Shown: positions 44,360-56,345 of the stretch, one piece after another | Position numbering within the stretch: the first letter of the stretch is position 1 | Layout: every line of letters begins with the position of its first letter | Assembly (NCBI GenBank): GCA_025617745.1 | Contig: CM046858.1 | Coordinates: forward strand, 50,475,925-50,539,924 | Length of the DNA: 64,000 nucleotides | Direction: 5' to 3' | Source: Heliocidaris erythrogramma | Taxonomy: Eukaryota > Echinodermata > Echinoidea > Camarodonta > Echinometridae | Translations under genes and position numbers: made by a program | Notes under the pieces: generated by a model | The model's input: only the letters and a program-made list of their open reading frames with translations | The model's database searches: none | What the model was told of the DNA's origin: nothing

Positions 44360-45950
44360 TCTAACATCAACACTGGTCTTGATCTTTTTTATGTCTGCTT
44401 TTATTGTTGAAATTTAGATCTGCTGGACATAGAACTGTTAAAAAATTGTTTGTTATAGTTCCTGTTTATATTCACCTTTTTCTTGGTGATTGTAGTATGT
44501 ATGTACCAAAGAAAGCATTTTCTGTGTGTAATCATTTAACATAATGTTTACGTTAACATTTATCAGAGAGGAAATATATTCATGTCATTTGAAACAAACA
44601 AAAAATGTTATCTGATAAAGGGTTTCCATTATGACATTGTATAAACTTCATTTTAATCTATTTCCCCCTGTGTATTTCAACACATTCCATGACCATGAAT
44701 ATGCATGTCTTCTGTGATGTTTTTCTATTTATGATGAATATTTAGTCTGATTTGTCATGCTGTTTTAGCTGAACTAGCAGTCCATTGGGTTTGCTACATG
44801 TTGTACATTGTGTGAAGTGAGATGCACATGAATTACATAAACTTCAATAAGAATTTGGTGATCATAAAAAGTGGTTGATCAAACTGATTGTAATATATTG
44901 TATCAATGCATGTAGTTACAACCAAACAATATCACTTGCCAGCGTATAAGTGAATGTGTGTGATGTACATTTATTAACATATCTTTTGTACCTGTGTTCC
45001 TGACTGTAATCATTGTATTTAGGTATTTATGGTATTATAAACTGCAATATGTCAATGTTGCAATATTCAGTGAAAATAACCTTGCCATCATATTCCTGTG
45101 TGAATGTCCATAATATAATTCAATATGAAAACTATACATATGTTCAAAAAAAATCTGCCAGTGAACGTTGCCATTTTCAGTTGAATGTTTGGTAGCCTTT
45201 GACAATGTGATCATACCACATACTGAAGTTGTTTTCCTTCCAAGATTTACTTTTATTGTGATCTGTTTACACTGTTTGTTTTAGAATTTGCTTATGCATA
45301 GATCCTCAAACCTTTCCTGAAGTATGCCTACATGTATACTGTTGAATGTATAGTTTTACACTTCTGAGCTGATTTTTGTATTATATTTATTACAGTTTGA
45401 TAAACATGTATTCTAGATCCACAAACTTGCCTTGAAACATGCACATTTAGTGTTGAAATAATAGTTTTGCAATATGAAGTTGATTTCTTCTCATACTAGT
45501 TGTATAGATTTATCAGAAGTTATATAATTTTTAAGAAACGTATGTATTATGCATACAGGGACATTTCTGTTTTTTTATATGCCATTTGCTATTCCATATG
45601 GTATGCCTATATACTGTTGAAAGTATAGTTTTATACTACTGAGCTGACTTTTGTATATATTTTAGTGTTGACAATATAGTTTCAATGTTCAGTTGATTTT
45701 TACTCTCACTTGGGTAGTTTTATTCCAAGTTATACATTATTTAAAAGAAACTTAAAAAGTATTACATACAGGAACACCTTTTCTACTTTTCTTTTTCCTT
45801 GTGATTTGCCATTTGCAATGGCACTGCATGTAACATGTAAGGAAGTACTAGTAAATGAAGACAGCATGAAAAAGTACTCTTCATTATGTGTACGTGTCAG
45901 AAGTTTTGAAGTATTGTAATCTACATTCCTTTTATTTCATTTTATTTTTG
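44360..45950. repeat. no gene; diverged repeats of about 110-170 bp
   Basis: From about 45310 to 45720 three diverged copies share GTTGAATGTATAGTTTTA, CTGAGCTGATTTTTGTAT and related words. The rest is AT-rich, with no supported exon. Confidence 0.5.
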
Positions 45951-45952
45951 TA

Positions 45953-46122
45953 CAGTGGAGCATCATTAATGAACTTCTTGGGACCAAGGAAATAACCTCT
46001 TTATATCGAAACCTTGTTATACCAGGGCTAAAAACAATAGAATACAAAAAAGTGGGACTTGCAAAAATACTGTCTTGTAATGAGTATGTTATACCATTGT
46101 TCTTTATAAGGAGGTTCCACTG
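45953..46122. mobile_element. pogo/Tigger-like MITE
   Basis: TA flanks both ends (45951-45952 and 46123-46124). The termini CAGTGGAGC and GGTTCCACTG mirror; CAGTGGAACC with a TA duplication is typical of pogo/Tigger-type elements. 170 bp, non-coding. Confidence 0.75.
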
Positions 46123-46139
46123 TACAAGGTATATATGTG

Positions 46140-46570
46140 GAGGAAGGCATATGGAGTGAGATAGGAGAGAAGAGAAACAGGGGAGAGAACAAGGGAGAAA
46201 AATTATCAAGGTCATGAGAGAAAGAGAGAGTGAAAGATAAGATAGAGAAACGGAACGAGCTAGAATCAGGGCTGTCAAGTAAAGTTTTCCTCCTCAACAG
46301 CTCAAGTTTATCAATACAAAATTAAGATTAATCAGGCCCCCTTTTTATTTCTTATTTTAAAAATTTCTGTCAACTCTTTGCACGATGGCCATTCACGAAG
46401 TTAGTGTCCAGTTTTTAAAGATCGATTCCCCTCTTTCGAAATCAGCCAGAGAAGAGAGAGAGGAAGAGAGAGAGAGAGAGAGAGAGAACAATGGAGATAG
46501 GTCATGAGAAAAAGAGAGAAAGAGAGAGTGAAAGATAAGATAGAGAAACGGAACGTAAGTGAGAACAAAC
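46140..46570. repeat. purine-rich direct repeats and (GA)n
   Basis: A block of about 90 bp with GAAAGATAAGATAGAGAAAC and GGAACG occurs near 46225-46258 and again near 46528-46555. A (GA)n run lies at about 46455-46487. Non-coding; the Ser/Leu-rich frames on the other strand are artefacts. Confidence 0.8.
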
Positions 46571-47064
46571 GAGAAAGTGAAGGGAATAATAGTGGGTGTA
46601 AGGCCATCGCCAGGGTTCACCTCCGGGGCGCACCCGGCGCTGGCGACCGTAGCCCGTTGAGGTACACTGTACGATTTGCAAATGGTGTGCAGCTCAAGCT
46701 GATACAACACGAACTTTTTATTCAAACTTTCCCTGGAGGAAACAAGCAGCCCACGTCCAAATTTATTTCTTTGTGTTCAATCCACAAATTGTACGCGCTG
46801 TGGATACGTAATCTCGTCTGACTGTCTCTCCTCTCGACCTCCATTTCGTTCGAAAACCGCTATTATTTTCGTGCCTCTAGTCTAGGCATAGGCCATAGCA
46901 TGGAGTATCCCGAAACTGAAACATAGCGTATTGCTGGAAAGCTCAACTCTCGCCCCTGCGCTGGCAGGCTATTTACAAATTGTCCGAGCGATTCCGGAAA
47001 TCTCCGAACTTGCCTTAGGTGGGACAGCATAGAAACACACGGGCACCGACGACTGACCGCCTTT

Positions 47065-47238
47065 AAGGCCAAGGTGTTCACCACACCTCCCGACACGCTG
47101 GATGATATCAAGAAAAGAATCACCCATGAGCTTGATGCACTTCGACAAGACAGGGCCGTGGTCAGGAGAGCTGTTCGGGACATGCTGAAACGGGCAAGAT
47201 TGTGTATCGAGAGAGAAGGTGGACACGTCGATCATTAA
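47065..47238 (+). pseudogene. Tc1/mariner-superfamily transposase C-terminus
   Basis: The frame KAKVFTTPPDTLDDIKKRIT, then ELDALRQD and ARLCIEREGGHVDH with a stop matches the C-terminal part of IS630/mariner transposases (LK-KVY-TPP-L-DLK-RI ... R---C---GGH-E). It lacks the DDE core. It could be the end of the fragment at 42478-42730 or a separate copy; both are on the plus strand. Confidence 0.7.
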
Positions 47239-47474
47239 TGCGACCGAGTTTTATCTTTATCGGTACCCTTACTCAATCAGTACTTTGAAAGCCTTGATCA
47301 GAAGAGAAGATAGCCATATGGACTATGAACTGATTACATTTATCAGATCTTTTCATTTTAAGATGAGCGTAGCAGTTGTAAAAAAGAGAAAGAAATATAA
47401 AAAGATGAAAAGTTTTAACTTATTTTTTTGTCTGCCTCTGTGTGTGTGTGTGTCTGTGTGCATTTGTTTAGCAT

Positions 47475-47650
47475 TATGTCCGAGGACATTTTCGGACAGA
47501 GAACAAAAAAAAAAAAGAAATCATGACAACAATGGTCCTCGGAAGCCGGACAATAGTCCTCGAACGTCGAACAATGAATTTGTGCTTTATTCCGTCGACT
47601 GTCCGAGGACGAGTAACAATAGAGGAACAATAGTTGTCCTCGGAAGTAAA
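47475..47650. repeat. word-like repeat of GTCCTCGGA and its complement
   Basis: GTCCGAGGAC, GGTCCTCGGAAG, AGTCCTCGAACG, TCCGAGGACGAG and GTCCTCGGAAG occur in 170 bp, separated by ACAAT-rich filler. The words are partly palindromic. Not coding. Confidence 0.7.
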
Positions 47651-47661
47651 GCCATGTAAAC

Positions 47662-47704
47662 GTGTGTGTGTCTGTGTGTGTTTGGGGGGGGGGGGGGGGG
47701 GGGT
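47662..47704. repeat. (TG)n followed by poly(G)
   Basis: (GT)n then about 20 G. Simple repeat. Confidence 0.95.
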
Positions 47705-48834
47705 TACTGGTTATGGTGGGGCTGGAGAGGGACGATAGGGGTGCATGTTTTCTTGGCTGTACCGGTATTTACCTTAACCCTTTGGAGACGACGGGCTTCT
47801 ACAGCAGCCAAGCGAGGTGCTCAGTCTGTGACGGAGGGCTTCTACAGAAGCCGAGATTTATGCCTAATATGTTGACAAAGTTTTCCAGCTATCAGCTCTT
47901 ATGCGCTAAAATTCTTAGTAGTATTATGTAGATATATTCATTCACAATACCCGTTAAAAAAATATGAGGTTACGTGGAGAAAAATCGAGAAAATAGGATT
48001 TCGTTTCAACTTTACCCGAAATTCTTGTTTGGGATCGTAAATCTTGTATACATACAGACGTATGCGTACGCGTCCGCTTCGATCATGTAATTTCCATAGT
48101 ATAGAGCTCCGATCACGTGATATTATAGCGTTCAAAGCGCCGATCGATCTTGACAAAAAGCTACAGCTACGTTATGTGCATATTCACTACATTTACACTC
48201 CCGACTTCGATCCTGACGTTGTTTACTTATTTATTTTTTATCTAAGGCATTTTTCATCAACTGATTTGAAATAAGATTCAAGATTCAAGATTCATTTATT
48301 TCACTCAATATAAAAAACAGCATACATGTTCAAAGTGCATAATTGCACGTAATGATCATACATATAAAATACGAAAACATAACAAGTACATTAGGAATAA
48401 ACAGTTGTATTGGAAAACAAGAGACATAAATGAGTGGGGGTAAGATTAAAGATCTCTGGAGATCTTGGCTATTCCATTCCGTTGTAAAAATAATTGTGCC
48501 GGTATGTGATTGCATGTACAAGACAATAGCACAAAAGAGGGCGTGGGTCGACGAGAAGGGGTATACAAAGAAGAGAGCGAAGGCAAGGATAAGAAAGGAT
48601 AAGACAGGATGAAAGGGAAATGGGAAGTTTTAGAGAATAGAGTAGGGAATGAGTATAATGAATAGAAGACCCTCCTAAAGGACCCACTTACATAATAAAT
48701 TGTAGACATATATATAGGTAACATACAAAGTAACAAACTAGATGATTAAATTAACATTAAAATATTAAAAAAAAAAAGAATGTACATGTACAGGTGTATA
48801 TATAGCAAACAAGCGGGAAAAAACAACAGGCGAC

Positions 48835-51800
48835 TCAGGTATGAGTTTGCAAAAGCCTTTCTTTGTATTGCTTTTTGAATATGTTAAGTGAGCATGTCGA
48901 TTTGAGACTAGTTGGTAAAGAATTCCATAGTTTGGGACCTGCATAATAAATAGTTCTTTGAGAAGTTGTAGTTCTTGCATATGGAATATAAAAGTCTGCA
49001 GCTGAGCGGGTAGAATAAGAGTGGGTATCAGAGTTGAAGGAAAAATACCGAGTTAAAGATGATGGCAACATTTTTCTATGACTGCAATACATAAACATAG
49101 CTAGTCTCAGTTCATATAAATCAAATATATTCAAAAGTTGTAGTTGTGCAAATAAGGGTTTAGTGGTGGCAAGAAAAGGAGAATTACATATTATCCTCAC
49201 CGCTTATGACATATTATCCTCACCGCTCTTTTTTGCAGTTTGTATATTCTTGACAAGTTCTGTTGAGAAGTTGCAGCCCAAACAATATTACAATATATAA
49301 GAAAAGGATAAATCAAGGTATAATATAGAGATAATAAAATATTTCTTGGCAGGTAGTTTAGTTTGTTAAGAACACCAATATTTCGTGAAACTGTCATGCT
49401 GACATAATCTATATGGTAATTCCAACACAATTTGTCATCAATTTGAATTCCAAGAAATTTTGTGTTAGAAACTATACTGATCTCAGAGCCATTTAAATAT
49501 ACCTTATAATTTGAAATATCAATATTTCTTTTGGTAAAAATCATCATGTGAGTTTTATTTGTATTTAAAAGTAGTTTGTTATTTTTGAGCCAGTTGCTAA
49601 CATGTTTTAATTCATCATTTAGAGTTTGAATAAGAGTTTCTTCATCCTTATGGGATAAAGAGAGCGTAGTATCATCTGCAAAGAGAACATAATTGAGTTT
49701 TATAGAAGATTTATGAATATCATTTATAAATATTAGAAAAAGGAGGGGGCCTAAAATTGATCCTTGCGGAATTCCACATGAGATATTTTGCATTTGAGAT
49801 TGACTATTTTCGTATACTGTGAATTGTTTACGGTCATATAAATAGCTCTGAAACCACTTAAGAGGAATACCTCTGATGCCATAACAAAATAGTTTGTCTA
49901 ATAATATCTTATGATTTAAACAGTCAAAAGCCTTTGAAAGGTCTAAAAACACACTCACTGATATTTCACTTTTATCCATAGCTCTAGCAATGGTATGAGT
50001 AAACTCAATAAGAGCAGAAGAGGTAGAATGTTTAGACCTGAAACCAAATTGGTTACAGTATAGCAATTGAAATTTGTCAATGAAATAAATAATCCGGTTA
50101 TACATACATTTCTCAAGAATTTTTGAAAATAAAGGAAGGAGGGAAATGGGTCGATAATTTGAATATAAGTTTGACTGACCTTTTTTAAATATAGGAATAA
50201 CCTTTGCAACTTTCATCTTGTCAGGAAAAACACCATTCATAATAGATGAATTAAATATTGCACATAAGGGTTTGCTTATCAAATGAATAATCTTTTTTAC
50301 TATATGTATGTGAACATCATCATATCCTGGACTGGTACCATTTCTCATATTGGATACAATATTTATGATTTCACTTTCATTTATAGGTTTGCAAAAAAAA
50401 GTATTTGAGTTGTTTTCAATGTGAGCAGTTGGAGATAAATTAGATTGAGATGCATTGGGAAATTCTGATAGCATGTTAGGTGCAACATTTACAAAATAAT
50501 CATTGAATCCTATGGCAACAGCTTCATTAGACATAGTCATGCCATCTACATTGAAATCAGGAAGCTTAGTTTTTTTGTTCTTTCCTAATAAATTGTTTAT
50601 TACTTTCCATGTCCCTGACATATTTCCATTTGCATCTTTGAACCTCTCATTATAGTAAGTCCTCTTTGCTTTCCGGATTTCTTTTGTGACAAGATTTCTA
50701 AATGAATTATACCCGTTTTTATTATGATTGGTAGGTTTCTTTAGGTATTTCCTGTAAAGTCTTAGTCTTTTATTGCACAATTTTCTGAGGTAAGAAGAGT
50801 ACCATGGTTTTTTAAGTTTCTTATTTTTACGTTTAAGGGTAATAGGAAAAGATTCATTGTACAAAGTCATGAGTACTGAAATGAAGCTGTTGTCATTTGC
50901 GTCTTCAAAATGCACATAATCATGCCAATCAATTGCACTCAGTGAGTGATAGAACTTTAAAATATTTGCATCATTAAGAAGACGTGAATACACACATAAT
51001 TCATTTCTATTTGCATTTGATTCTAAAGAAACATTGGTAAAAGAAAACACAGGTAAATGATCACTTATATCACATAATAATATACCTGATTCACAGTAAA
51101 CATCAGCATTAGTAAGTATATTGTCTAGAAGTGATGCTTTATGGCAAGAAATGCGTGTGGGTTCCTTAATCATTGGGTTCATTGAATAAGTGTCTAAAAA
51201 TTGATTGGTGATATTGGAACCAGTTACAGATAAAAGATCAATATTGTAGTCACCAAGTAAAAAACAAGATTTACGTTCATGGCTAACTATATGTAAAGTT
51301 TCACTTAATTTTTGTAAGAAATCATCGACAGGACTCGCAGGTGGCCTGTAGATCACTCCTACAATACAAGACCTTGATGTAACATTATCAAATTCAGGAA
51401 TTTCTATAAACACTGATTCAAAACTATTATACATGAGAGTAAGGTCATTTCTTTGATTGTATTTCACACTGGATTGTATAAACATTCCAACACCACCTCC
51501 TGTTTTGTGGGATCTACTATTTGCGATAAAATCATAATTATCAATGTCATACAAATGTAAGAAGGCATCAGATTTTAGCCATGTTTCTGTTAATCCTATG
51601 ACAGAGAAGTTGTAATGAATATCATTTAAAAAGAGGTTGAGAGTTTCAAAATTCTTGGCAAGACTACGGCAGTTGAAATGTATACAAGAAAGTTTCTGAT
51701 TCTGAACATCTTTTTCATTTACAAAATTATTGACAAACTCTTCACATGAATAATAGCTTGAGGAGTGTAGCTCACTGTACTCTCCACTTGAAAGGTCTAG

Positions 51801-51932
51801 GTCATTATGATTAGAAGTGGTTTGTTTTCCTAAAATTGAGTCACACATAAAAACACTGACGTGAGAGACATATAAAGCATTGAAAAAATACAGCAATGAG
51901 CAATATGTGGTTAACAGTAGATATAAATACAA
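48835..51932 (-). pseudogene. LINE endonuclease-reverse transcriptase, one frameshift near the end
   Basis: 911 residues are open before a stop at 49197, then about 115 more (48835-49185) complete the C-terminus in another frame. Residues about 80-300 are an APE-type endonuclease: CIHFNCRSL, GLTETWL (Glu), GVIYRPP, GDYNIDL and SDHLPVF. The reverse transcriptase has NYRPISLLPLFSKI, FLDLSKAFDCLNH (Asp664), GIPQGSILGPLLF and FADD (751-754). The C-terminus continues with NIVWAA and KRAVRII, then SYSTRSAADFYIP and GPKLWNSLP. A 23-bp tandem duplication breaks it; otherwise it looks young. Confidence 0.9.
49186..49227 (-). repeat. 23-bp tandem duplication that breaks the LINE frame
   Basis: ACATATTATCCTCACCGCT occurs at 49186-49204 and 49209-49227. 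On the minus strand RAVRIIC is thus encoded twice and the frame shifts by 23 bases, giving RIICHKR-stop. Removing one unit would rejoin the reading frames on each side. Confidence 0.92.
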
Positions 51933-52187
51933 TCACAACTGAATATTAGCTGTTGAGAAAAAAAATATATATATTAAAAAGCTTAATGTAGGTCTAAAGA
52001 TGAATCGACCAAATGTCAATGATAAGAGAAGCACATGATTTGGTGTTTCTCGTAGGAATTAAATTGCTGTGCACCCATCAACTATACTACCTTTGATTGG
52101 TTGTTTATTGATTTTTATAGTAAATGTATTTATATTTTAATGTTTTTAGGAAAGTGTGTACTGGATGAGAGCTATAGAAGATAGAGC

Positions 52188-52207
52188 CAGAGAGAGAGAG
52201 AGAGAGA
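52188..52207. repeat. (GA)n microsatellite
   Basis: About ten AG units. Simple repeat beside the Penelope-like tail. Confidence 0.9.
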
Positions 52208-52289
52208 TCCCCTCCCCCTCAAATCCATCCCGGTCAATGACAAGAAATTGCCTCCCTGTTCCAAACATCATGTGCTTTTAGATTGGAAG

Positions 52290-53043
52290 AGGTTCATCGT
52301 GGTGAAGAATAATTGAAGAGAGTTAATCAGTTGTCTCACGATGTGCAAACGTAAACGTAGGAAGTCAGATGTTTCGGCTGCTATATACTGCTAGCCTTAG
52401 TCATAGACAATGAGCCGAGATCACACTGAGCGGGTCTTATTAGCGGCGGGAGCCGCCCGGAGCGGCCGGATGTACGCTCGGACCACTCGCGCTGTGATTG
52501 ATCGCTGCCGTTGACCAATCACCGGGCGCGGCGTTGTTCCCTGCCGTGTCGGCGGGGGGCGCGCTATCCTTGGTCGGTTCTAACCGGTTAGCTGCGTGGC
52601 GCTGAATAGCAGATAACCATTCGTTAGGGATGTCAATGCCGTTATCCCTATTAATGTTATTCGAGTGCAATCGGATCTGAATAGCTTTTTTCACCCGGCG
52701 CGTGTACCAGTGCACCTACTCCGCCGGCGCTTGGAAAAGCATGATATTCGCGTTGTGTTTAAGTCCGACACAACTATTCGCAGCCAGCTGGTCCACCCGA
52801 AGGACCCTGTCCTCCCTGATAGGCGCGATGGAGTGGTCTACAAGATCCCATGTTCGACTTGTGATAAGGTTTATATTGGCGAGACTGGTAGACCCGTCGG
52901 GGAGCGCATGCATGAACATCGCCGGGATGTTCGCCTCGGACGCACTGATAGCTCGGCTGTTGCTGAGCATGCTTGGACTGCCGAGCACTATCCCGGCTGG
53001 GATCAGTTGCGTTGCGCAGGACAAGCACTGGTACACGCGCCGG
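52290..53043 (-). mobile_element. Penelope-like element 3' part, inner segment inverted
   Basis: From right to left on the minus strand: an inverted piece with the GIY-YIG endonuclease (coding on the plus strand, 52705-53043), then the C-terminal coding segment (52712-52440), then the 3' tail (52440-52290), which matches 2939-3095. CACTGGTACACGCGCCGGGT near 53024-53043 and its complement near 52693-52712 mark the junction. This is what twin-primed target-site reverse transcription would leave. Confidence 0.75.
52440..52712 (-). pseudogene. Penelope-like protein C-terminal segment
   Basis: The frame starts HWYTRRVKKAIQIRLHSNNI, then NRDNGIDIPNEWLSAIQRH, the conserved region after the GIY-YIG domain in Penelope-like proteins (RRVKEAIHIR, NRD-GIEIP--W). 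It then becomes an Ala/Pro-rich tail and ends with a stop. The 5' part of the gene is missing on this strand. Confidence 0.8.
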
Positions 53044-53057
53044 GTAAAGTGTACTGA
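52705..53057 (+). pseudogene. Penelope-like GIY-YIG endonuclease segment, inverted
   Basis: The frame reads HLLRRRLEKHDIRVVFKSD, then HPKDPVLPDRRDGVVYKIPC, CDKVYIGETGRPVGERMHEH, and SSAVAEHAWTAEHYPGWD. YIGETGR and the R--EH segment are the catalytic GIY-YIG signature of Penelope-like endonucleases, with the CxxC just before. The start of the longer frame (52665-52704) is antisense of the C-terminal segment. The reverse transcriptase domain is absent. Confidence 0.85.
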
Positions 53058-53340
53058 GAAGGAAGGAAGCGAAGCTTCAACAAAATAAGACGGCTTTTCC
53101 CCTGTAAAATAACAAACCATATTTTTTGTTTCGATAAACAAAACTTATATTTTTAGAAGGAGAAAAGTCTGACCTTTCATGTTTACATTTACTAAACATG
53201 ACGAAAATGACCGAGTGAGGTGCAATGAACAATCAAAGTAGAAAGCACCTCCAAATTTCCCATTACCGGCAATGTAACTGAAATTGCTCCGTCACAGGGA
53301 GAACAATCGCTGTGCGCGGGCTCGCACTCAAAGGGTTAAT

Positions 53341-53600
53341 GTTCGTTCATGCATAAATTTCTTATTCAATAATCAAAAACAGATATTAAGAAACAAAAAT
53401 TTGTCATAATTGATCATGAATATCTCATATCACCCTTATTTTGTAAGGTACAAATAACTAACCTGTCCAAAATTGGACATCATATGAAAGGTGGGTCCTT
53501 TAGCTTTCCATACATATCAACATTTTCCCATAAAAATATATATGCCTAATTTGGCAACCATTTCAAAAGTGTAACGTTTTTTTTTTGAGCCACACGGTAT
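53341..53600. repeat. dispersed repeat, inverted copy of 41623-41963
   Basis: See 41623-41963. Runs from GTTCGTTCATGCATAAATTT to GAGCCACACGGTAT. Lacks the middle part found in the other copy. Confidence 0.85.
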
Positions 53601-53604
53601 AATG

Positions 53605-54885
53605 CAAGTACCATGCATGACCTTCAACAAGAACATAGTATTTTTGGTCGCTCGCTTGCAAGTTCGGAGTAGAGCAGAATTGCATATTATGCAAAGATTA
53701 TAAAATATATCCTTAAAATGTAATGTGTGTTAAATAGAATGTAGGGGTACAGCAACGTACCAAAACGCTTTTTTTCCATTCTTGTCTTCACCCTTTATAA
53801 TTATGTTTCCCCTTTTCCAAAAAAGGTACCCATTTCGTTGAAACCCCAAGTCTGTGGGTCGTGATGCCCCTCCTATGCAAATACCCTGGCACCGCCCCTA
53901 GCTTTTATTGACTACTTGCGCAAACATTTGTACATCGGATATCAAATAAAAAACCATGAATAACAGATTATCAACCTAACAAAATAATTTGAAGTGCAAA
54001 ATCAGGTTCTTCTACTTAAGACATGACAGGAAGAGGAAACCTATGAATGTTTGCATTACTAAGAAATCATAATAAATAATTGATTTTAATAAATTAAATA
54101 ATTAATATATAAAATGTAGGTATCTTGATATAAGCAGCAGCAAGGTGAATAACTCTTTTAACGCACATTTTAGTAGATGACTTTGAAGTTTCATTTGTTA
54201 AAGTTTCATTTCCCTGTCCTTTCTCAACTTGCTACTAAATGGCCAGAAGAATAAATAATTATTAGACCAAATGTGACCCGACGCCTCAAAACCTACAATA
54301 AGTCGCCAAAATTATTTTTTGTTTATATACATTTTCCAATGGTATATCACTTGCTTAGTTTACTCAATGATAACAACTTTAAATATCACATTTAGAATCA
54401 GTATGTAACCAGCAATCAATAACTCCTATTCAGAGAAAATGGCCATTTAAGTTCGAAACAAAAGAGTGCTAAACCTTCGCTCTCTGTGTAAAACTGGGTA
54501 TTCAAATGGCCATAGCAAGCGGTATGAAGGGATTATCAGATTAGGTTGAATTTTGGCAAGCTGCTCCACGAGGACCTATTCATTACTCACTCTAAAAATC
54601 AATTTAATACCTTTAGAGGTAAAGTAGAAATTTGGCATTGAATGAAAGTATTACAAAAGCTCTCCAAACATCCATTAGCTCCACAGGTGAAAAAAAGGAG
54701 TCATTTTAAAATGCCCCCAAAACATATTTCTAAGTCGAATTACGACTCACAAACTTGAGACATGATAGAATGATAATGAAACTACCCATTTCTATCAAAA
54801 AAAGACAATCGACTGATCCAAGCAAATTTACTATTTTGGGCTGTTTGCTACGTTTTGGTCCGTGCGACTTATTGTAGGTTTTGAG
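53605..54885. other. no gene seen
   Basis: AT-rich sequence without recognised elements. One isolated TTATTAGACCAAATGTGACC word near 54258 belongs to the minisatellite family that follows. Confidence 0.5.
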
Positions 54886-54889
54886 GCGG

Positions 54890-55145
54890 CGGGTCACAAA
54901 AGGTCATTAGACTATATGAAAATTAGACCAATTATAAGTAGCCTAACTGGTTATAAGACGAATTGGATATTAGACCAAATGGTCGTTAGACCATATGACA
55001 GACTAAATGATAAGTAGCCCAACTGGTTATTAGACTCAATGTAATTGGACCAAATGATGGGTAGACCATATGGTATTAGCCAAAGTAGGTGTAGCCCAAA
55101 CGGATATTAGACTATGTGGCTTGTAGACAAAATGACTGTTATACT
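54890..55145 (-). repeat. degenerate 16-bp minisatellite, AAATGG-ATTAGACC type
   Basis: About 14-15 units with TTAGACC-like words every 15-18 bp (TTAGACCAAATGGTCG, TTAGACCATATGACA, GTAGACCATATGGT). This is the complement of the 40790-41098 repeat. Confidence 0.85.
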
Positions 55146-55149
55146 TTTC

Positions 55150-56040
55150 GTACGTCACAGATCACGATGTCGCTTCGATGGGTTTTTTAGGGGCGGGGCT
55201 TATGACTCTGTAAATCAATGTACTTTTCAAATGATTATGAAATACGACTGAATGCATAAAAAGTGTGTGATGGTTATGTTTGGCTCCTGATGACTCCTTC
55301 CTACGAAAAATGGGCTGTTAATTTTTTATTTTAGTAACCCTTTAAAGGTTGGTCGCGTATGTCTGCGACGGATTTCGCAGAAAATCCTTGCGTCGCATGC
55401 ACGGATCTGCACGTTTTTTTCCAAGCACGTAGGACTACGCAGGACACGCAAGAAGGCTGCTGGGCATGTCCAACAATCTCTGCGTGTGGCTACGTGTTCT
55501 GATGAACGCACGTGACACGCACAGCCATCGTACTTCCTGCACGTGGTTCTTGTGACCATCGCACGGGCTCCTTGCGGAGGTCTCACAAAGCCCATGGCTC
55601 CATACGGAGCCGTGACATGTCGCGCGACGGTTGCAAGTCGGTTGCGCGTACATGTAACTGTACGGGGCTGTACGTTCGCCTCAATAGTTCTTGCAGGTAA
55701 TAGGGAGTATGTTCATGAGGAGGGTGCAAGACGCCCAAGAGGAGGTGCAGACCGTGGAGAGAGGTCCACGACTGGTTGTGACCATGGCAAAAGAAGGATG
55801 TACGAATCGCAGGAGTTGGCCCACAGCCGAATGCAGCAATCTTCATTATTTTAAACAATTTATAATCCGAACCTAGATGGTCGTTGTCTAAAGTTTCTTG
55901 AAGGAACGATAGAGATAACGACAGAAAGGTTGGACTAAGAAAGAGGGAGAGAGAAAGAGAGTGAGAGCAAAAGGGAAGTTGTCTTTATAATACTACTACT
56001 AATAATAACAATAACGATAATAATAATAACAATATTAATG
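55150..56040. other. no gene seen; CpG-richer patch
   Basis: From about 55350 to 55690 the sequence is CpG-rich (many ACG, GCG and CGCA words) and gives overlapping open frames on both strands without homology. It probably belongs to an old dispersed repeat. (GAGA)n and (AAT)n follow. Confidence 0.5.
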
Positions 56041-56044
56041 ATAA

Positions 56045-56345
56045 TTAAAAAATCTTTCCAAGTGCACTTTTTTCTGTGTATAGTAAATTAAGACTGGCTA
56101 CCAAAATCAAAAAGTCCTGCTAATATAAAAATCGTTCTAACTTAACCCCAAGTAATTCAAAATGATGATAATGACAACAACAACAATATAGTAATGATAA
56201 TAATAAAAAATCTTTTAGGCCCTAATTTAAACGGGCATTTCCAAGCGCACTGTTTTCTGTGTAGAAATTATGACTGGCTACCAAAATAAAAAAGGCCTGC
56301 TAATCGTTCTAACTTAACCTCAAGTATTAATTCAAAATAACCTTA
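56045..56345. repeat. two-copy tandem repeat, about 165-bp period
   Basis: AAAAAATCTTT, TTTTCTGTGTA, GACTGGCTACCAAAAT and ATCGTTCTAACTTAACC occur twice in order (56047-56165 and 56209-56345). Non-coding. Confidence 0.85.

Larger units (their letters stand above)
48273..51950 (-). mobile_element. CR1/L2-like LINE retrotransposon, near full-length ORF2
   Basis: The minus-strand element ends with three GAATCTT heptamers (48273-48294), the short 3' tandem repeat typical of CR1/L2 LINEs, in place of poly(A). An endonuclease-reverse transcriptase frame occupies most of it. No ORF1 was recognised upstream, so the 5' end is either just beyond 51932 or truncated. Confidence 0.85.
47774..53339. repeat. 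TTAACCCTTTG inverted ends 5.57 kb apart
   Basis: TTAACCCTTTG at 47774 faces CAAAGGGTTAA-like sequence ending at 53339 (the right end reads ACTCAAAGGGTTAA). Both ends also carry CTGTGACGGAG about 50-60 bp inside. TTAA plus CCCTTTG suits piggyBac-type termini. They may be two separate short elements rather than one; the LINE and Penelope-like copies lie between them. Confidence 0.4.

Noticed and set aside
46028..46725. Ser/Leu-rich minus-strand frames
   Set aside because: Translation of GA-rich repeats.
52716..53141. Minus-strand frame of 141 codons
   Set aside because: Antisense of the GIY-YIG segment; no independent signal.
55326..55858. Cluster of overlapping frames on both strands
   Set aside because: CpG-rich sequence with few stop codons; no homology and no consistent frame.
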